A stretch of 64,000 nt of DNA from Micromonospora tulbaghiae (GCF_900091605.1 NZ_FMCQ01000009.1:186001-250000), one strand, 5' to 3'. Positions 45,571 to 55,714 are shown, numbered from the stretch's first letter. Notes: generated by a model not told the origin, from the sequence alone. Made by a program: numbers and translations.

Positions 45571-46154
45571 GGGCGGCCGCCCTCGTCGGCGGGCTGCGCC
45601 GCGCCGACCGGGGCGCCCCCGCCGGTCCGGTCGCCGTCGGCCGGGCTGGACGCCTTCGAGCGGCCGATGTCGGGGCGGGACAGCACGATCGCGCCGACCA
45701 GCGCGGCCAGCAGCAGCACCGACAGCACCTCGAACGGCAGCACCCAGGAACGGAAGATCTGCTCGCCGAGGCGCTCGGCGGTGCCCGCGTCGGGCAGGTC
45801 CACCCGGGACCAGCGGAACGCGTCGATCAGCAGCACCGCCAGGCCGAGGCCGCTGCCGGCGCCGACGAGCGCGGCGGCCCAGCCCGGCCGGTCCAGGTCG
45901 TCCGACGGGCCGATCGGCGCGCGGGTCAGCATCACCGCGAACAGCAGCAGCACCACCACCGCGCCGACGTAGATGAGCACCTGCACCCAGGCCACCAGCT
46001 CGGCGGTCAGCACCAGGTAGTCACCCGCGAGCGCGCCCAGGCACACCACCAGCCACAACCCGGCCCGGACCAGGTGACGGGTGGCGACCACCAGCGCGCC
46101 CGCGCCCACCGCCACCGCGCCGAGCGCGAGCAGCAGCACGTCCGCACCGGTCAT
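45567..46154 (-). CDS. nuoJ: NADH-quinone oxidoreductase subunit J
   Basis: This 195-residue membrane subunit begins MTGADVLLLALGAVAVGAGA and has five hydrophobic helices with LIYVGAVVVLLLFAVMLT, the NuoJ pi-bulge helix. It starts at an ATG overlapping the nuoI stop. The C-terminal tail is Gly/Ala/Pro-rich. Confidence 0.93.
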   Translation of the reverse strand: MTGADVLLLALGAVAVGAGALVVATRHLVRAGLWLVVCLGALAGDYLVLTAELVAWVQVLIYVGAVVVLLLFAVMLTRAPIGPSDDLDRPGWAAALVGAGSGLGLAVLLIDAFRWSRVDLPDAGTAERLGEQIFRSWVLPFEVLSVLLLAALVGAIVLSRPDIGRSKASSPADGDRTGGGAPVGAAQPADEGGRP

Positions 46155-46741
46155 GAGGCAGCGCCTCCGCCCGGATCGGTGGCGGCGTCGGGGCGTACCC
46201 CGGAAGGAGCCGGACGGGCCGACGGACCCGCCGCCTTCCGCGCGGCGGTGGTCTCCTCCTTGGAGGGGTCGCCGAGCGGGTCGTGGGCCGGCGGCGGCGG
46301 CACGGTGGCCATCCACTCGCCCAGGTGGTCCTTGTCGTGCAGCAGGTTCTTGATGTCGTACTCGGCGTACTCGAACTCGGGCGACCAGTAGAGCGCGTCG
46401 AACGGGCAGACCTCGACGCAGATACCGCAGTACATGCAGAGCGAGAAGTCGATGTCGAACTTGTCGAGCACGTTGCGCTGGCGGGGGCGGGCGGCGCCAG
46501 GCACCGCCACCTCCTCCTTGTGCGAGTCGATGTAGATGCACCAGTCCGGGCACTCGCGCGCGCAGAGCATGCAGACCGTGCAGTTCTCCTCCAGCAGCGC
46601 GATCACGCCGCGGGAGCGGGGTGGCAGCTCCGGCTCGACGTCCGGGTACTGCTGCGTGGTCGAGCGGCGGGTCATCGTCTTCAACGTGACCGCCAGGCCC
46701 TTCACCAGGCCCCCGCCGGGCACTCCACCGTGCTCGCTCAT
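46151..46741 (-). CDS. nuoI: NADH-quinone oxidoreductase subunit I, ferredoxin-like
   Basis: This 196-residue subunit carries two 4Fe-4S clusters: ENCTVCMLCARECPDWC and SLCMYCGICVEVCPFDA, i.e. CxxCxxCxxxC twice. It would pass electrons to NuoB. Its C-terminal 50 residues are disordered and Ala/Pro-rich. It is the first gene of nuoI-J-K-L-M-N and follows the NTF2-like gene by 73 bases. Confidence 0.94.
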   Translation of the reverse strand: MSEHGGVPGGGLVKGLAVTLKTMTRRSTTQQYPDVEPELPPRSRGVIALLEENCTVCMLCARECPDWCIYIDSHKEEVAVPGAARPRQRNVLDKFDIDFSLCMYCGICVEVCPFDALYWSPEFEYAEYDIKNLLHDKDHLGEWMATVPPPPAHDPLGDPSKEETTAARKAAGPSARPAPSGVRPDAATDPGGGAAS

Positions 46742-46814
46742 GCCGCCCATCCTGCCCTGTGGCCCGGGCGCGCGCGACCACCACCCGGCGCTTTGGCCCG
46801 GGCGTGCGGCCGGA

Positions 46815-47237
46815 TCACGCCTCGCCGGGTGTGAGTGGGGGCAGCATCTCCACGCCGAGCTGCTGGAGCACCTGGAACAGCTCGTTGACGCTCCACACGT
46901 CCACGATCCGGCCCTCGTCGTCGAAGCGCAGGAACGTCGCGCCCGAGTAGCTGACGACGCGGCCGGTCGGCGGCACCGGGCCGAACTGCCCGGCCTGGGT
47001 GCCTGCGGCCCGCCAGCGCACCGCCACCCGGGCGCCGGTCGCCACCACCTCGACGATCTTGTAGCGCAGGTCGGGGAACGACGCCCGCCGGTCCCGGTGC
47101 CAGGCCAGCACCGCCGCCGGGCCGGTGCCGCCGAGCCCCGGGCAGCCCGCTGCCACCAGCTCGTACGCGCTCTCCTCGCGCCCCGCGTTCCACACGTCGG
47201 CGACGAAACGCCGGGCTGCCGCCTCCACATCGGTCAC
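46815..47237 (-). CDS. NTF2-like (SnoaL-type) protein
   Basis: This 140-residue protein has the SnoaL/NTF2 cone fold: VEAAARRFVADVWNAGREES, WHRDRRASFPDLRYKIVEV, RVAVRWRAAGTQAGQFGPVP and ATFLRFDDEGRIVDVWSVNE. It may be a small ester cyclase-like or stress protein. It starts at a GTG and lies upstream of nuoI on the same strand, with no link to complex I known. Confidence 0.85.
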   Translation of the reverse strand: MTDVEAAARRFVADVWNAGREESAYELVAAGCPGLGGTGPAAVLAWHRDRRASFPDLRYKIVEVVATGARVAVRWRAAGTQAGQFGPVPPTGRVVSYSGATFLRFDDEGRIVDVWSVNELFQVLQQLGVEMLPPLTPGEA

Positions 47238-47256
47238 GGCGGGCAGCCTATGCCCC

Positions 47257-47350
47257 TCTCCGGGGCAGTCGCCCCGCCGGTCTCCGGCGCAGTCGCCCCG
47301 CGTCTCCGGCGCACTCGCCCTGCCGGTCTCCGGCGCAGTCGCCCTGCCGA
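47257..47350. repeat. Four tandem 22-24-bp repeats between divergent genes
   Basis: The unit TCTCCGGCGCAGTCGCCCTG and close variants occur four times in a row (starts 47257, 47281, 47303, 47327) between the divergent NTF2-like and hydroquinone-reductase-like genes. It may be a regulatory array or a slippage product. Confidence 0.7.
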
Positions 47351-47402
47351 GAGCGGCCGGAGCGACCATGATGGGAGCGAAAAAGCGAACTCGGAGGTGG
47401 GT

Positions 47403-48446
<1,044 letters not shown>

Positions 48447-48512
48447 CCCCGCTCTCGTCGCCCCGCGCCGCCCCGCCCCGCCCCGCCCCGCCCCGCCCCG
48501 CGCCGCGCCGCG

Positions 48513-48589
48513 CCGGCGATCTTGCACTTTGGGCCCCGAACCTGGGCGCCTTGCCCCTTTTGCCAGGGCAGCAAGTGCAAGATCGCCGG
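48513..48589. repeat. Long inverted repeat (17-bp arms) with preceding CCCCG repeats
   Basis: CCGGCGATCTTGCACTT (48513-48529) and its exact complement (48573-48589) are separated by 43 bases. Between 48460 and 48512 is a run of CCCCG and CGCCG units. This is the junction of the converging reductase and nuoH genes, so a transcription-end role is possible; the exact 17-bp match to a word ending GATCTTGCACTT suggests a dispersed intergenic element. Confidence 0.75.
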
Positions 48590-48637
48590 GGAGGGAGGGG
48601 AGGGCGGGCGGGCGGGAGACGGGCCGGGGAGGGCGGG

Positions 48638-49600
48638 TTACAGGGCCAGGCGGACTGCGGCGGTCAGGACGAGCTGGGCCAGGGCCAGGGGGACCAGGAC
48701 CAGCCAGCAGAGACGCTGGAGCTGGTCCTCGCGCAGCCTCGGGTAGCTCACCCGCAGCCAGATGATCACGAAGGCGACGGCGAAGACCTTGAGCAGCGTC
48801 CACAGCCAGCCGAGCTGCGCGTCGGCGAACGGGCCCTGCCAGCCGCCGAGGAACAGCACAGTGGTCAGCGCCGCGATCACCACGATGCCCACGTACTCGG
48901 CGAGCAGGAAGAACGCGAACCGCAGGCCGGTGTACTCGGTCATGTAGCCGAAGACCAGCTCGGAGTCGGCCACCGGCATGTCGAAAGGCGGGCGGCGGAT
49001 CTCCGCCAGCCCGGCCACGAAGAAGATCACCATGGCCGGCGCCTGCCACAGCAGCCACCACGGCTGCCACGCCTCCACGATGCCCGGCAGGCTCAGCGTG
49101 CCCGCCGCCATCGCCACCGAGGCGGCAGCCAGCACCAGCGGCAGCTCGTACCCGAGCAGCTGGGCCGCGCCGCGCAGCCCGCCGAGCAGGCTGTACTTGT
49201 TCGCCGACGCCCACGCGGACATGAGCACCGCCAGCACCCCGACGCCCACCACGGCGAGCACGAAGAACAGGCCGATGTCCAGCGGCTGGGCGACCAGGTC
49301 ACCCGGCCCGAGCGGGATGACGAGCAGCACGAGCAGGTACGGCACCAGCGCCACCGCGGGCGCCAGCCGGAACACCGGGCGGTCCGCGTCGCGCGGGGTG
49401 ACGTCCTCCTTCTGCACGAACTTGATCCCGTCGGCGACCAGCTGGGCCCAGCCGTGGAAGCCGCCCGCGTACATCGGGCCCAGCCGGCCCTGCATGTGCG
49501 CCATCACCTTGTGCTCGGCCTGGCCCACGATCAGCGGCAGCGTGAGGAACGCGACGAGCACACCTGCCACGCGCAGGACCAGCTCCAACCAGTCCGGCAT
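48638..49600 (-). CDS. nuoH: NADH-quinone oxidoreductase subunit H
   Basis: This 320-residue subunit anchors the quinone site and has eight transmembrane helices with EHKVMAHMQGRLGPMYAGG and AEIRRPPFDMPVADSELVFG. The acidic loop residues are slightly changed compared with the usual PFDLPEAE. The stop of nuoC overlaps its ATG by one base (TGATG), so nuoC-nuoH is a unit. Confidence 0.93.
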   Translation of the reverse strand: MPDWLELVLRVAGVLVAFLTLPLIVGQAEHKVMAHMQGRLGPMYAGGFHGWAQLVADGIKFVQKEDVTPRDADRPVFRLAPAVALVPYLLVLLVIPLGPGDLVAQPLDIGLFFVLAVVGVGVLAVLMSAWASANKYSLLGGLRGAAQLLGYELPLVLAAASVAMAAGTLSLPGIVEAWQPWWLLWQAPAMVIFFVAGLAEIRRPPFDMPVADSELVFGYMTEYTGLRFAFFLLAEYVGIVVIAALTTVLFLGGWQGPFADAQLGWLWTLLKVFAVAFVIIWLRVSYPRLREDQLQRLCWLVLVPLALAQLVLTAAVRLAL

Positions 49601-50619
49601 CAGCTCTCCCCCGCCGCGTCGGGCTCCGGCTCCTGGCGGGGCGGCCCGGTCGGCCGTTCCCCCGGCAGCGGTCGCCCCAGCGGACTCGGCTGATCGGTCG
49701 CCGGAGCAACACCGGACCCCGGCCCGGCCTCCCCGGAAGCGGGCGACTCCGGAGCCTCCCCGGCGGCAGGCCGCGCCGCACCCTCGCCGGCGGTCGCCCG
49801 CGCTGCCCCCTCGCCGGGAGCGGCAGGCCGCGCCGGACGCTCACCAGGAACAGACCGCGCCGGGCCATCCCCGGCAGCAGGCCGATCCGAAGCCTCCCCG
49901 GCAGGCGGCCGCGCCGGGCGCTCAGCGGAAGCAGGGCGCGCCGGACGCTCCCCCGGAGCGGGCCGCGCCGGACGCTCGCGGGCCGGGCGCGCCGGCGTAC
50001 CCCCTCGGGGGCCCTCACCGGCGCCGGCCGCACCGGCCGGCGTGGGCGTCGTGCCCCACTCCCCCGGCGCGGGCACGCCCGGCGGCCGGACCGGCCGGCG
50101 GCCGCCGCCCGCCTCCGACTCGCCCGGCTCCTTCGCGCCGGGCCACGGCTTGGCGACCCGGGAGGCGAGGACGAACTCCTTGCGCAGCGGGTGCCCCTCG
50201 AACTCCGGCGGCAGCAGCAGCGGTCGCAGCTCGCCGTGGCCGGCGAAGTCGATGCCGAACATCTCGTGCGTCTCGCGCTCGTGCCACGCGGCGCCGGGGA
50301 ACAGATCGACCACCGACGCGACCACCGGCGTGTCCCGCGGCACCCGGGTACGCAGCAGCAGCCCGTGCCGGTGGCGGACCGACCAGAGGTGCAGCACCAC
50401 GTCGAAGCCGTCGGCCAGCTCGTCGACCGCCGACAGCCAGTCCAGGAAATCGAGACCCAGCTCGGCGTCGTCGCGCGCCGCGCGCACCGCGTCCGCCCAG
50501 CTCGCCGGGGGTACGTCGACGGTGGCGCGGGCGTACCCCTGACCGCCGGAGACGGACGCGGCGGCCTCGACGGGCGCGAGCAGCGCGACCACTCGACGGC
50601 CGACCTCTTCCGGAGTCAT
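49600..50619 (-). CDS. nuoC: NADH-quinone oxidoreductase subunit C with a long low-complexity tail
   Basis: This 339-residue protein contains the NuoC core (residues 1-165) with LDWLSAVDELADGF and the signature HERETHEMFGIDFAGH, then LLLPPEFEGHPLRKEFVLAS. Residues from about 175 on are a Pro/Ala/Gly/Glu-rich disordered tail including four copies of ERPARP, more than doubling the protein. Whether the tail is functional or due to repeat expansion is unknown. Confidence 0.9.
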   Translation of the reverse strand: MTPEEVGRRVVALLAPVEAAASVSGGQGYARATVDVPPASWADAVRAARDDAELGLDFLDWLSAVDELADGFDVVLHLWSVRHRHGLLLRTRVPRDTPVVASVVDLFPGAAWHERETHEMFGIDFAGHGELRPLLLPPEFEGHPLRKEFVLASRVAKPWPGAKEPGESEAGGGRRPVRPPGVPAPGEWGTTPTPAGAAGAGEGPRGGTPARPARERPARPAPGERPARPASAERPARPPAGEASDRPAAGDGPARSVPGERPARPAAPGEGAARATAGEGAARPAAGEAPESPASGEAGPGSGVAPATDQPSPLGRPLPGERPTGPPRQEPEPDAAGES

Positions 50620-50722
50620 GCGCTGATCCTATGGCCGACGGCTGCGGACCGGGTCGGGCCGCCCGTGCCGGGATCGCCGCTTTGCCGGACGGGCGGCGGC
50701 AGCGCGCGGAAAGATGAGGTCC

Positions 50723-51769
50723 GTGCGCGCTGTGACTGTGACCCCCGGTGTCCCGGATTCGCTGCGGCTCGTCGAGGACTGGCCCGAGCCGCCGCCCGAG
50801 GAGGGCGCGATCCTGGTCGAGGCACTGGCGGTGGGCGTCTGCGGCACCGACTACGAGATCGTCGCCGGCGAGTACGGCGAGGCGCCGCCGGGTCAGGAGC
50901 GGCTGGTGCTCGGGCACGAGTCGCTGGGCCGCGTGCTGGAGGACCCGACCGGCACGTTGCAGACCGGCGACCTGGTCGCCGGCGTGGTCCGCCATCCCGA
51001 TCCGGTGCCCTGCGCGAACTGCGCGGTGGACGAGTGGGACATGTGCCGCAACGGGCGGTACACCGAGCACGGCATCAAAGGGCTGCCCGGTTTCGCGCGG
51101 GAGCGCTGGCGGTTGCAGCCCAAGTTCGCCGTCGGCCTGGACCCGGCGCTCGCATCGGTGGGCGTGCTGCTGGAGCCGACGAGCGTGGTGGCGAAGGCGT
51201 GGGACCACATCGAGCGGATCGGCCGCCGGGCCGAGTGGAAACCGATGACGGTGCTGGTGACCGGCGCCGGGCCGATCGGGCTGCTGGCCGCGCTGCTGGG
51301 CAGCCAGCGCGGGCTGTCGGTGCACGTGCTGGACCGCAACACCACCGGGCCGAAGCCGGAGCTGGTCCGCGCGCTCGGGGCGACGTACCACACGGCGACC
51401 GTGCCCGAGCTGGACGTGAAGCCGGACGTGGTGATCGAGTGCACCGGCGCGCCCACCGTGGTGCTGGACGCCATGTGCAAGGCCGCGCCGACCGGCATCG
51501 TCTGCCTGACCGGCGTGTCCAGCGGCGGCCGGACCATCAACTTCGACGCCGGGGCGCTCAACCGGGAGCTGGTGCTGGAGAACAACGTCGTGTTCGGCTC
51601 GGTGAACGCCGGCCGGCGGCACTGGGAGATGGCCGCCGAGGCGCTCGCCCAGGCCGACCGGTCGTGGCTGACGTCGCTGATCACCCGCCGGGTGCCGCTG
51701 CCGAACTACCGCGAGGCGTACGCGCCGGCCGGCGAGGACATCAAGGCGGTGCTCGACTTCACGCAGTGA
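50723..51769 (+). CDS. Zinc-type medium-chain dehydrogenase, glucose 1-dehydrogenase-like
   Basis: This 348-residue alcohol dehydrogenase family protein has the zinc site VGVCGTDYEIVAGEYGE and HESLGRV, a structural-zinc region CANCAVDEWDMCRNGRY, and the Rossmann motif VTGAGPIGLLAAL. The arrangement and sequence length match glucose 1-dehydrogenases of the archaeal/actinobacterial type, which oxidise aldoses with NAD(P). The start at GTG 50723 (rather than ATG 50714) is chosen because the protein then begins with the family-like MRAVTVTPG. It is a plus-strand insertion within the nuo cluster. Confidence 0.85.
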   Translation: MRAVTVTPGVPDSLRLVEDWPEPPPEEGAILVEALAVGVCGTDYEIVAGEYGEAPPGQERLVLGHESLGRVLEDPTGTLQTGDLVAGVVRHPDPVPCANCAVDEWDMCRNGRYTEHGIKGLPGFARERWRLQPKFAVGLDPALASVGVLLEPTSVVAKAWDHIERIGRRAEWKPMTVLVTGAGPIGLLAALLGSQRGLSVHVLDRNTTGPKPELVRALGATYHTATVPELDVKPDVVIECTGAPTVVLDAMCKAAPTGIVCLTGVSSGGRTINFDAGALNRELVLENNVVFGSVNAGRRHWEMAAEALAQADRSWLTSLITRRVPLPNYREAYAPAGEDIKAVLDFTQ

Positions 51770-51801
51770 GGCGGGGCGCCGGATCCGGCGCCCCGGCCCT
51801 C

Positions 51802-53118
51802 TCAGATGCCGGGCAGCCGGCCGTTGCGGAACAGGTCCACGAAGAGCTGGTGGTCCTCGCGCGCCCGGATCCCGTACCGGTGCCCGAAGTCGACCAGGTA
51901 GTCGACGAACGCCTCCGGTTCGGCGTCGACGACCGCGACGATGGCCTCCTCGGTGGAGTAGTCGACCAGGTCGTGGCTGGACTCGTCGTCGGCGACCGAG
52001 TGCATCCGGGCCACCGCCCGGCCCAGGTCGGCGAGCACGCCTGCGAGTTCCTCCGGCTCGTTCACGTCGGCCCAGTCCAGGTCCGCCGCGTACGGGGACA
52101 CCTCGGCGACGAGCTGCCCGACGCCGTCCAGCTCGGTGAAGCCCAGCCACGGGTCGGCGTGCGCCTGCAACGCGCGCTGCGACTCGGCGGTGCGGTGCCC
52201 CTGGTGCCGGAAGTACGACCGGACCCGCTCGTCGTCGACGTACCGCGCCACGGCCGGCACCTGCGCCTGCTTCATGTAGATGACGACGTCGTTCTCCAGC
52301 GCCTGGGTGTGCCCCTCCAGCAGCAGGTTGTACGACGGCAGCCCGGCCGACCCGATGCCGACGCCCTTGCGCAGCACCACGTCCTTGATGCCCGCGGCGA
52401 CCGGGCGCATCCGGGTGGTCGAGTCCGGCAGCGTGTGCAGGTAGTCGGCGAACGCCGCGCAGACCTTCTCCCGGGTGGCGTCGTCGATCTCGTGCACGCC
52501 GTCGCCGAGGGAGAACCGGCGCTCGTAGTTGTCGATCGTGGTCTGCGCGGCGAGCAGGTCCACCCGGGTGTTGAGCCGCGCCTGCTGGAGCACCCGGCGC
52601 AGCACGCCGTCGGCGTTGTCGAGCGTGATCGAGCCGATCGCGTCGTCCCCGCCCGCGGCGATGGCCCGCAGCTCGGCCAGGTACGACCGGGCGAAGCCGG
52701 TCACCAGCTCGCCGATCACCCGGTCGGAGAGCGCCTTGGCGTAGCCGAGCAGCGCCACGCTCGCGGCGAAGCGCTTCAGGTCCCAGGTGAACGGCCCGAC
52801 GTACGCCTCGTCGAAGTCGTTGACGTTGAACACGAGCTGCCCGGAGGCGTTCATGTAGGTGCCGAAGTTCTCGGCGTGCAGGTCGCCGTGGATCCACACC
52901 CGGCTGGTCCGGTCGTCGAGGAACCGGTCGCTGCCGAAGTCGCCGCGCTGGTCGGCGTAGAACAGCGCGGCGCTGCCCCGGTAGAAGGCGAACGGTGACG
53001 CCGCCATCTTGCGGAACTTGCGGCGGAACGCCGCCGGGTCGATCGCCATGGACGCGCCGAACTCCTCGGTCAGCACGTCGATGATGAATGCGGAGCGCTT
53101 CTCCGCGAGGTCGGTCAT
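51802..53118 (-). CDS. DUF2252 family protein
   Basis: This 438-residue protein has the DUF2252 hallmarks: PFAFYRGSAALFYADQRGD, the kinase-like catalytic motif WIHGDLHAENFGTY and NVNDFDEAYVGPFTWDLKR, and a C-terminal segment with YADQRGDFG-type pattern. The fold is an aminoglycoside phosphotransferase-like kinase, but the substrate is unknown. It follows nuoB by 41 bases on the same strand and may be cotranscribed with it. Confidence 0.9.
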   Translation of the reverse strand: MTDLAEKRSAFIIDVLTEEFGASMAIDPAAFRRKFRKMAASPFAFYRGSAALFYADQRGDFGSDRFLDDRTSRVWIHGDLHAENFGTYMNASGQLVFNVNDFDEAYVGPFTWDLKRFAASVALLGYAKALSDRVIGELVTGFARSYLAELRAIAAGGDDAIGSITLDNADGVLRRVLQQARLNTRVDLLAAQTTIDNYERRFSLGDGVHEIDDATREKVCAAFADYLHTLPDSTTRMRPVAAGIKDVVLRKGVGIGSAGLPSYNLLLEGHTQALENDVVIYMKQAQVPAVARYVDDERVRSYFRHQGHRTAESQRALQAHADPWLGFTELDGVGQLVAEVSPYAADLDWADVNEPEELAGVLADLGRAVARMHSVADDESSHDLVDYSTEEAIVAVVDAEPEAFVDYLVDFGHRYGIRAREDHQLFVDLFRNGRLPGI

Positions 53119-53159
53119 GAGCCGCAGGCTAGCCCCGCGTCGCCACCTGGCGGTTCGGT

Positions 53160-53720
53160 TCAGCCGACCGGCGGACGTACCGGGGGTGCGGTGAGCGCCT
53201 CCACCGGCCGCGCCACAGCGTCCGCCGGGGAGGCGAGCGCGTCGGGGCGGGGCACGCCGCCTACGCCCGACTGTTCGGCGGCGATCTTCTCCTGGAGGCG
53301 GAGGATGCCGTGCAGCAGCGCCTCCGGACGCGGCGGGCAGCCGGGCACGTACACGTCGACGGGGATGAGCTGGTCGACGCCCTTGGTCACCGAGTAGGAG
53401 TCCCAGTACGGCCCGCCGCAGTTGGAGCAGGCGCCGAACGAGATCACGTACTTCGGCTCGGGCATCTGGTCGTAGAGCCGCTTGACCGCCGGGGCCATCT
53501 TGTCGGTGACGGTGCCGCTGACCACCATCAGGTCGGCCTGCCGGGGGCCGTGGGCGAACGGGATCACACCGAGCCGCATGAAGTCGTGCCGGCCCATGCT
53601 GGTCGCGATGAACTCGATGGCGCAGCAGGCCAGGCCGAAGTTGAAGACCCAGAGCGAGTAGCGGCGGCCCCAGTTCAGCACGAACCGGATCGGCTCGCCG
53701 AGCACGGCCGGCACCTGCAC
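53160..53720 (-). CDS. nuoB: NADH-quinone oxidoreductase subunit B
   Basis: This 186-residue subunit holds the N2 4Fe-4S cluster: ACCAIEF (two Cys), SFGACSNCGG and VYVPGCPPRPEALL, all four ligands present. I start it at GTG 53720 with GGGAGG six bases upstream. The last 40 residues are low-complexity. No nuoA or nuoD lies beside it; its upstream neighbour is a divergent ECF sigma gene. Confidence 0.92.
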   Translation of the reverse strand: MQVPAVLGEPIRFVLNWGRRYSLWVFNFGLACCAIEFIATSMGRHDFMRLGVIPFAHGPRQADLMVVSGTVTDKMAPAVKRLYDQMPEPKYVISFGACSNCGGPYWDSYSVTKGVDQLIPVDVYVPGCPPRPEALLHGILRLQEKIAAEQSGVGGVPRPDALASPADAVARPVEALTAPPVRPPVG

Positions 53721-53868
53721 CTCGGGCCTCCCCTGTCTGCGAAATTCCGCTGTCCCTGAACCGACAGTCAACCACAGCGTCCGGATCGGCAACCCTCGCA
53801 ACCGGTACGGGCGTCAAGGCGTGTGACCGGCGTGACCGCGTCGACGGTACGCACACGGGGAGGACCAG

Positions 53869-54426
53869 GTGACGGTGACGAGGGAGCCGATGCTCGACGA
53901 GCCACCCGAGGGGACAGCGAGGCGCGCCGAGCGGCGCGAGGCGGTCGACTTCGACGGGCTCTACCACGCGCACTTCCGGTCCCTGACCATTCAGCTCACC
54001 GCCTACTGCGGTGACCTGTCCCAGGCGCAGGACATGGTGCAGGAGGCGTTCTGCCGGGCGTTCGCCCGCTGGTCCCGGGTGTCCCGCTACGACGACCCGG
54101 TGGCCTGGGTCCGCCGGGTGGCCTGGAACCTGGCCACCAGCCGCTGGCGGCGGCTGCGGACGGCCCAGGCGTGGCTGCACCGGCAGCGGGAGGAGTACGT
54201 GCCGGGGCCGGGGCCGGACCGGGTCGCGCTGACCGCCGCGCTGTCCGAGCTGCCGGCCCATCAGCGCCGCGCCGTGGTCCTGCACTACCTGGCCGATCTC
54301 AGCGTCGCGCAGATCGCGGCGCAGGAGGACGTGCCGGAGGGCACCGTCAAGTCCTGGCTGTACCGGGGGCGGGCCGCGCTGGCGGCGAAGCTGACCACCA
54401 CGAGCGAGGTGAACCACCATGACTGA
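53869..54426 (+). CDS. ECF-type RNA polymerase sigma factor
   Basis: This 185-residue sigma factor from a GTG (GGGGAGG upstream) has region 2 (DLSQAQDMVQEAFCRAFARW) and region 4 (LSVAQIAAQEDVPEGTVKSW), like the one at 34721-35227, to which it looks related. It overlaps the next gene by eight bases and is coupled to a membrane partner. Confidence 0.93.
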   Translation: MTVTREPMLDEPPEGTARRAERREAVDFDGLYHAHFRSLTIQLTAYCGDLSQAQDMVQEAFCRAFARWSRVSRYDDPVAWVRRVAWNLATSRWRRLRTAQAWLHRQREEYVPGPGPDRVALTAALSELPAHQRRAVVLHYLADLSVAQIAAQEDVPEGTVKSWLYRGRAALAAKLTTTSEVNHHD

Positions 54427-55609
54427 GCCCGACGACATCCTGGTCGGCGGCGAGTTCGCCGAGTTCCGCGCGGCGTACGCCCCGGTGGTGCACCCGGCCG
54501 GGACGGCCGCGGTCCGGCGCACGGTCCGGCACCGCCGCCGGCGGACCTCGGTGGTCACCGCGGCGGCCGTGGTGCTCGCCGTGGTGATCCCGGTGGGCGC
54601 GAACGCCGCCCTGGACCGGCGGTCCGGGCCGCCCCCCGCGCCCGCGCAGACCGTCACCCCGACTCCGTCCGAGAGCACGTCGCCGCCACCGTCGACGCCG
54701 CCGCCGAGCACGGCCGGCTCGACCCCGGCCGCTCCGGACGGGCGGATCACCCGGTCCCAGCTGCTCGCGGCCCGGCTCGACCTCGTGTCCTGGGCGGACG
54801 CACCGAAGACCTGCGTCAGTGACGACGTCCGGCTCCGGTCCGGCCCGCAGAACGAATCGGTCCCGACGCTGCTCGCCGGGCCGGAGTACGCCGACCTCGA
54901 CGGTGACGGCGCGACCGAGACCGTCGTCCTCGTCGCCTGCCGCTACGGCGAGGCATCGGGCAAGCAGGTGCTCGCCTTCGATCGGGACGGGGACGGCCGG
55001 ATCATCACCATGGGCCGGGTGGTCGGCACCCGTGAGGGCATGGATGACATCACCGAGTTCTCGGTGCGGGACGGCGGGGAGATCCGGGCGCACGTCGCCG
55101 ACATCCAGCCCTGTTGCAGCACCCCGGAGTGGGCGCCGCAACGCCAGTGGCGGACGTACGCCTGGAACGGTGAACGGTTCCGGCAGGTCGACGGACCCAC
55201 GAAGTTCGGCACCGACCCCCGTCTGACCGACCTCGCGATGACCGCCCGCGACGTCGTGGCCGGGCCGCCGGACAGGGAGGGGATCCGGAAGGTCACGGTC
55301 ACCGTGACGGTGGTGAATCGCGGGCCGGTGAGCGTGCGTCAGCTCGGGTTCACCGGTTGGTACGACTACACGAGACCGAACGGGTCCGCCCTGGACCGGT
55401 GCCGGAACGTGCGTCTCGACGGGAGCATCGCCTGCGTGCTGGACACCCTGTCGGTGGGCGCGAGCAGGACGTACACGTTCACGTTCGACCATCCGGCGAC
55501 CGCCGAGGAGCCGCCGACGCTGCGGGTGATCCACATCGACTCGCAGGAGCGGTACTGGAACGACCTGACCTGGAAGGACAACGAGGTCGAGCTGACCTCA
55601 GTCGGCTGA
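54419..55609 (+). CDS. Membrane-anchored partner of the ECF sigma, large extracytoplasmic domain
   Basis: This 396-residue protein has a short cytoplasmic N-terminus, a basic stretch, one transmembrane helix (about 45-64), a Thr/Ser/Pro linker and a large exported domain with Asp-rich FG-GAP-like strands (ADLDGDGATETVVLVAC, FDRDGDGRI) and several Cys pairs including PCCSTPEW. Its position fits an anti-sigma or sensor partner; the exported domain may bind calcium or a ligand. Confidence 0.68.
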   Translation: MTEPDDILVGGEFAEFRAAYAPVVHPAGTAAVRRTVRHRRRRTSVVTAAAVVLAVVIPVGANAALDRRSGPPPAPAQTVTPTPSESTSPPPSTPPPSTAGSTPAAPDGRITRSQLLAARLDLVSWADAPKTCVSDDVRLRSGPQNESVPTLLAGPEYADLDGDGATETVVLVACRYGEASGKQVLAFDRDGDGRIITMGRVVGTREGMDDITEFSVRDGGEIRAHVADIQPCCSTPEWAPQRQWRTYAWNGERFRQVDGPTKFGTDPRLTDLAMTARDVVAGPPDREGIRKVTVTVTVVNRGPVSVRQLGFTGWYDYTRPNGSALDRCRNVRLDGSIACVLDTLSVGASRTYTFTFDHPATAEEPPTLRVIHIDSQERYWNDLTWKDNEVELTSVG

Positions 55610-55714
55610 CCGACAGTTTTGCTCCGCAACCGACCGTCCTTTCTGGACGTGTCACCGGCATCGGACGGACGGAGATACCGCCGTCCGGCAACGGGGAATC
55701 ACGGGAGGAACAGC

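Noticed and set aside
47257..47350. CRISPR array
   Set aside because: Units are directly adjacent without unique spacers and no cas gene is nearby.
48460..48512. CCCCG run as a regulatory repeat
   Set aside because: Simple-sequence GC tract; nothing supports a specific function beyond the adjacent inverted repeat.
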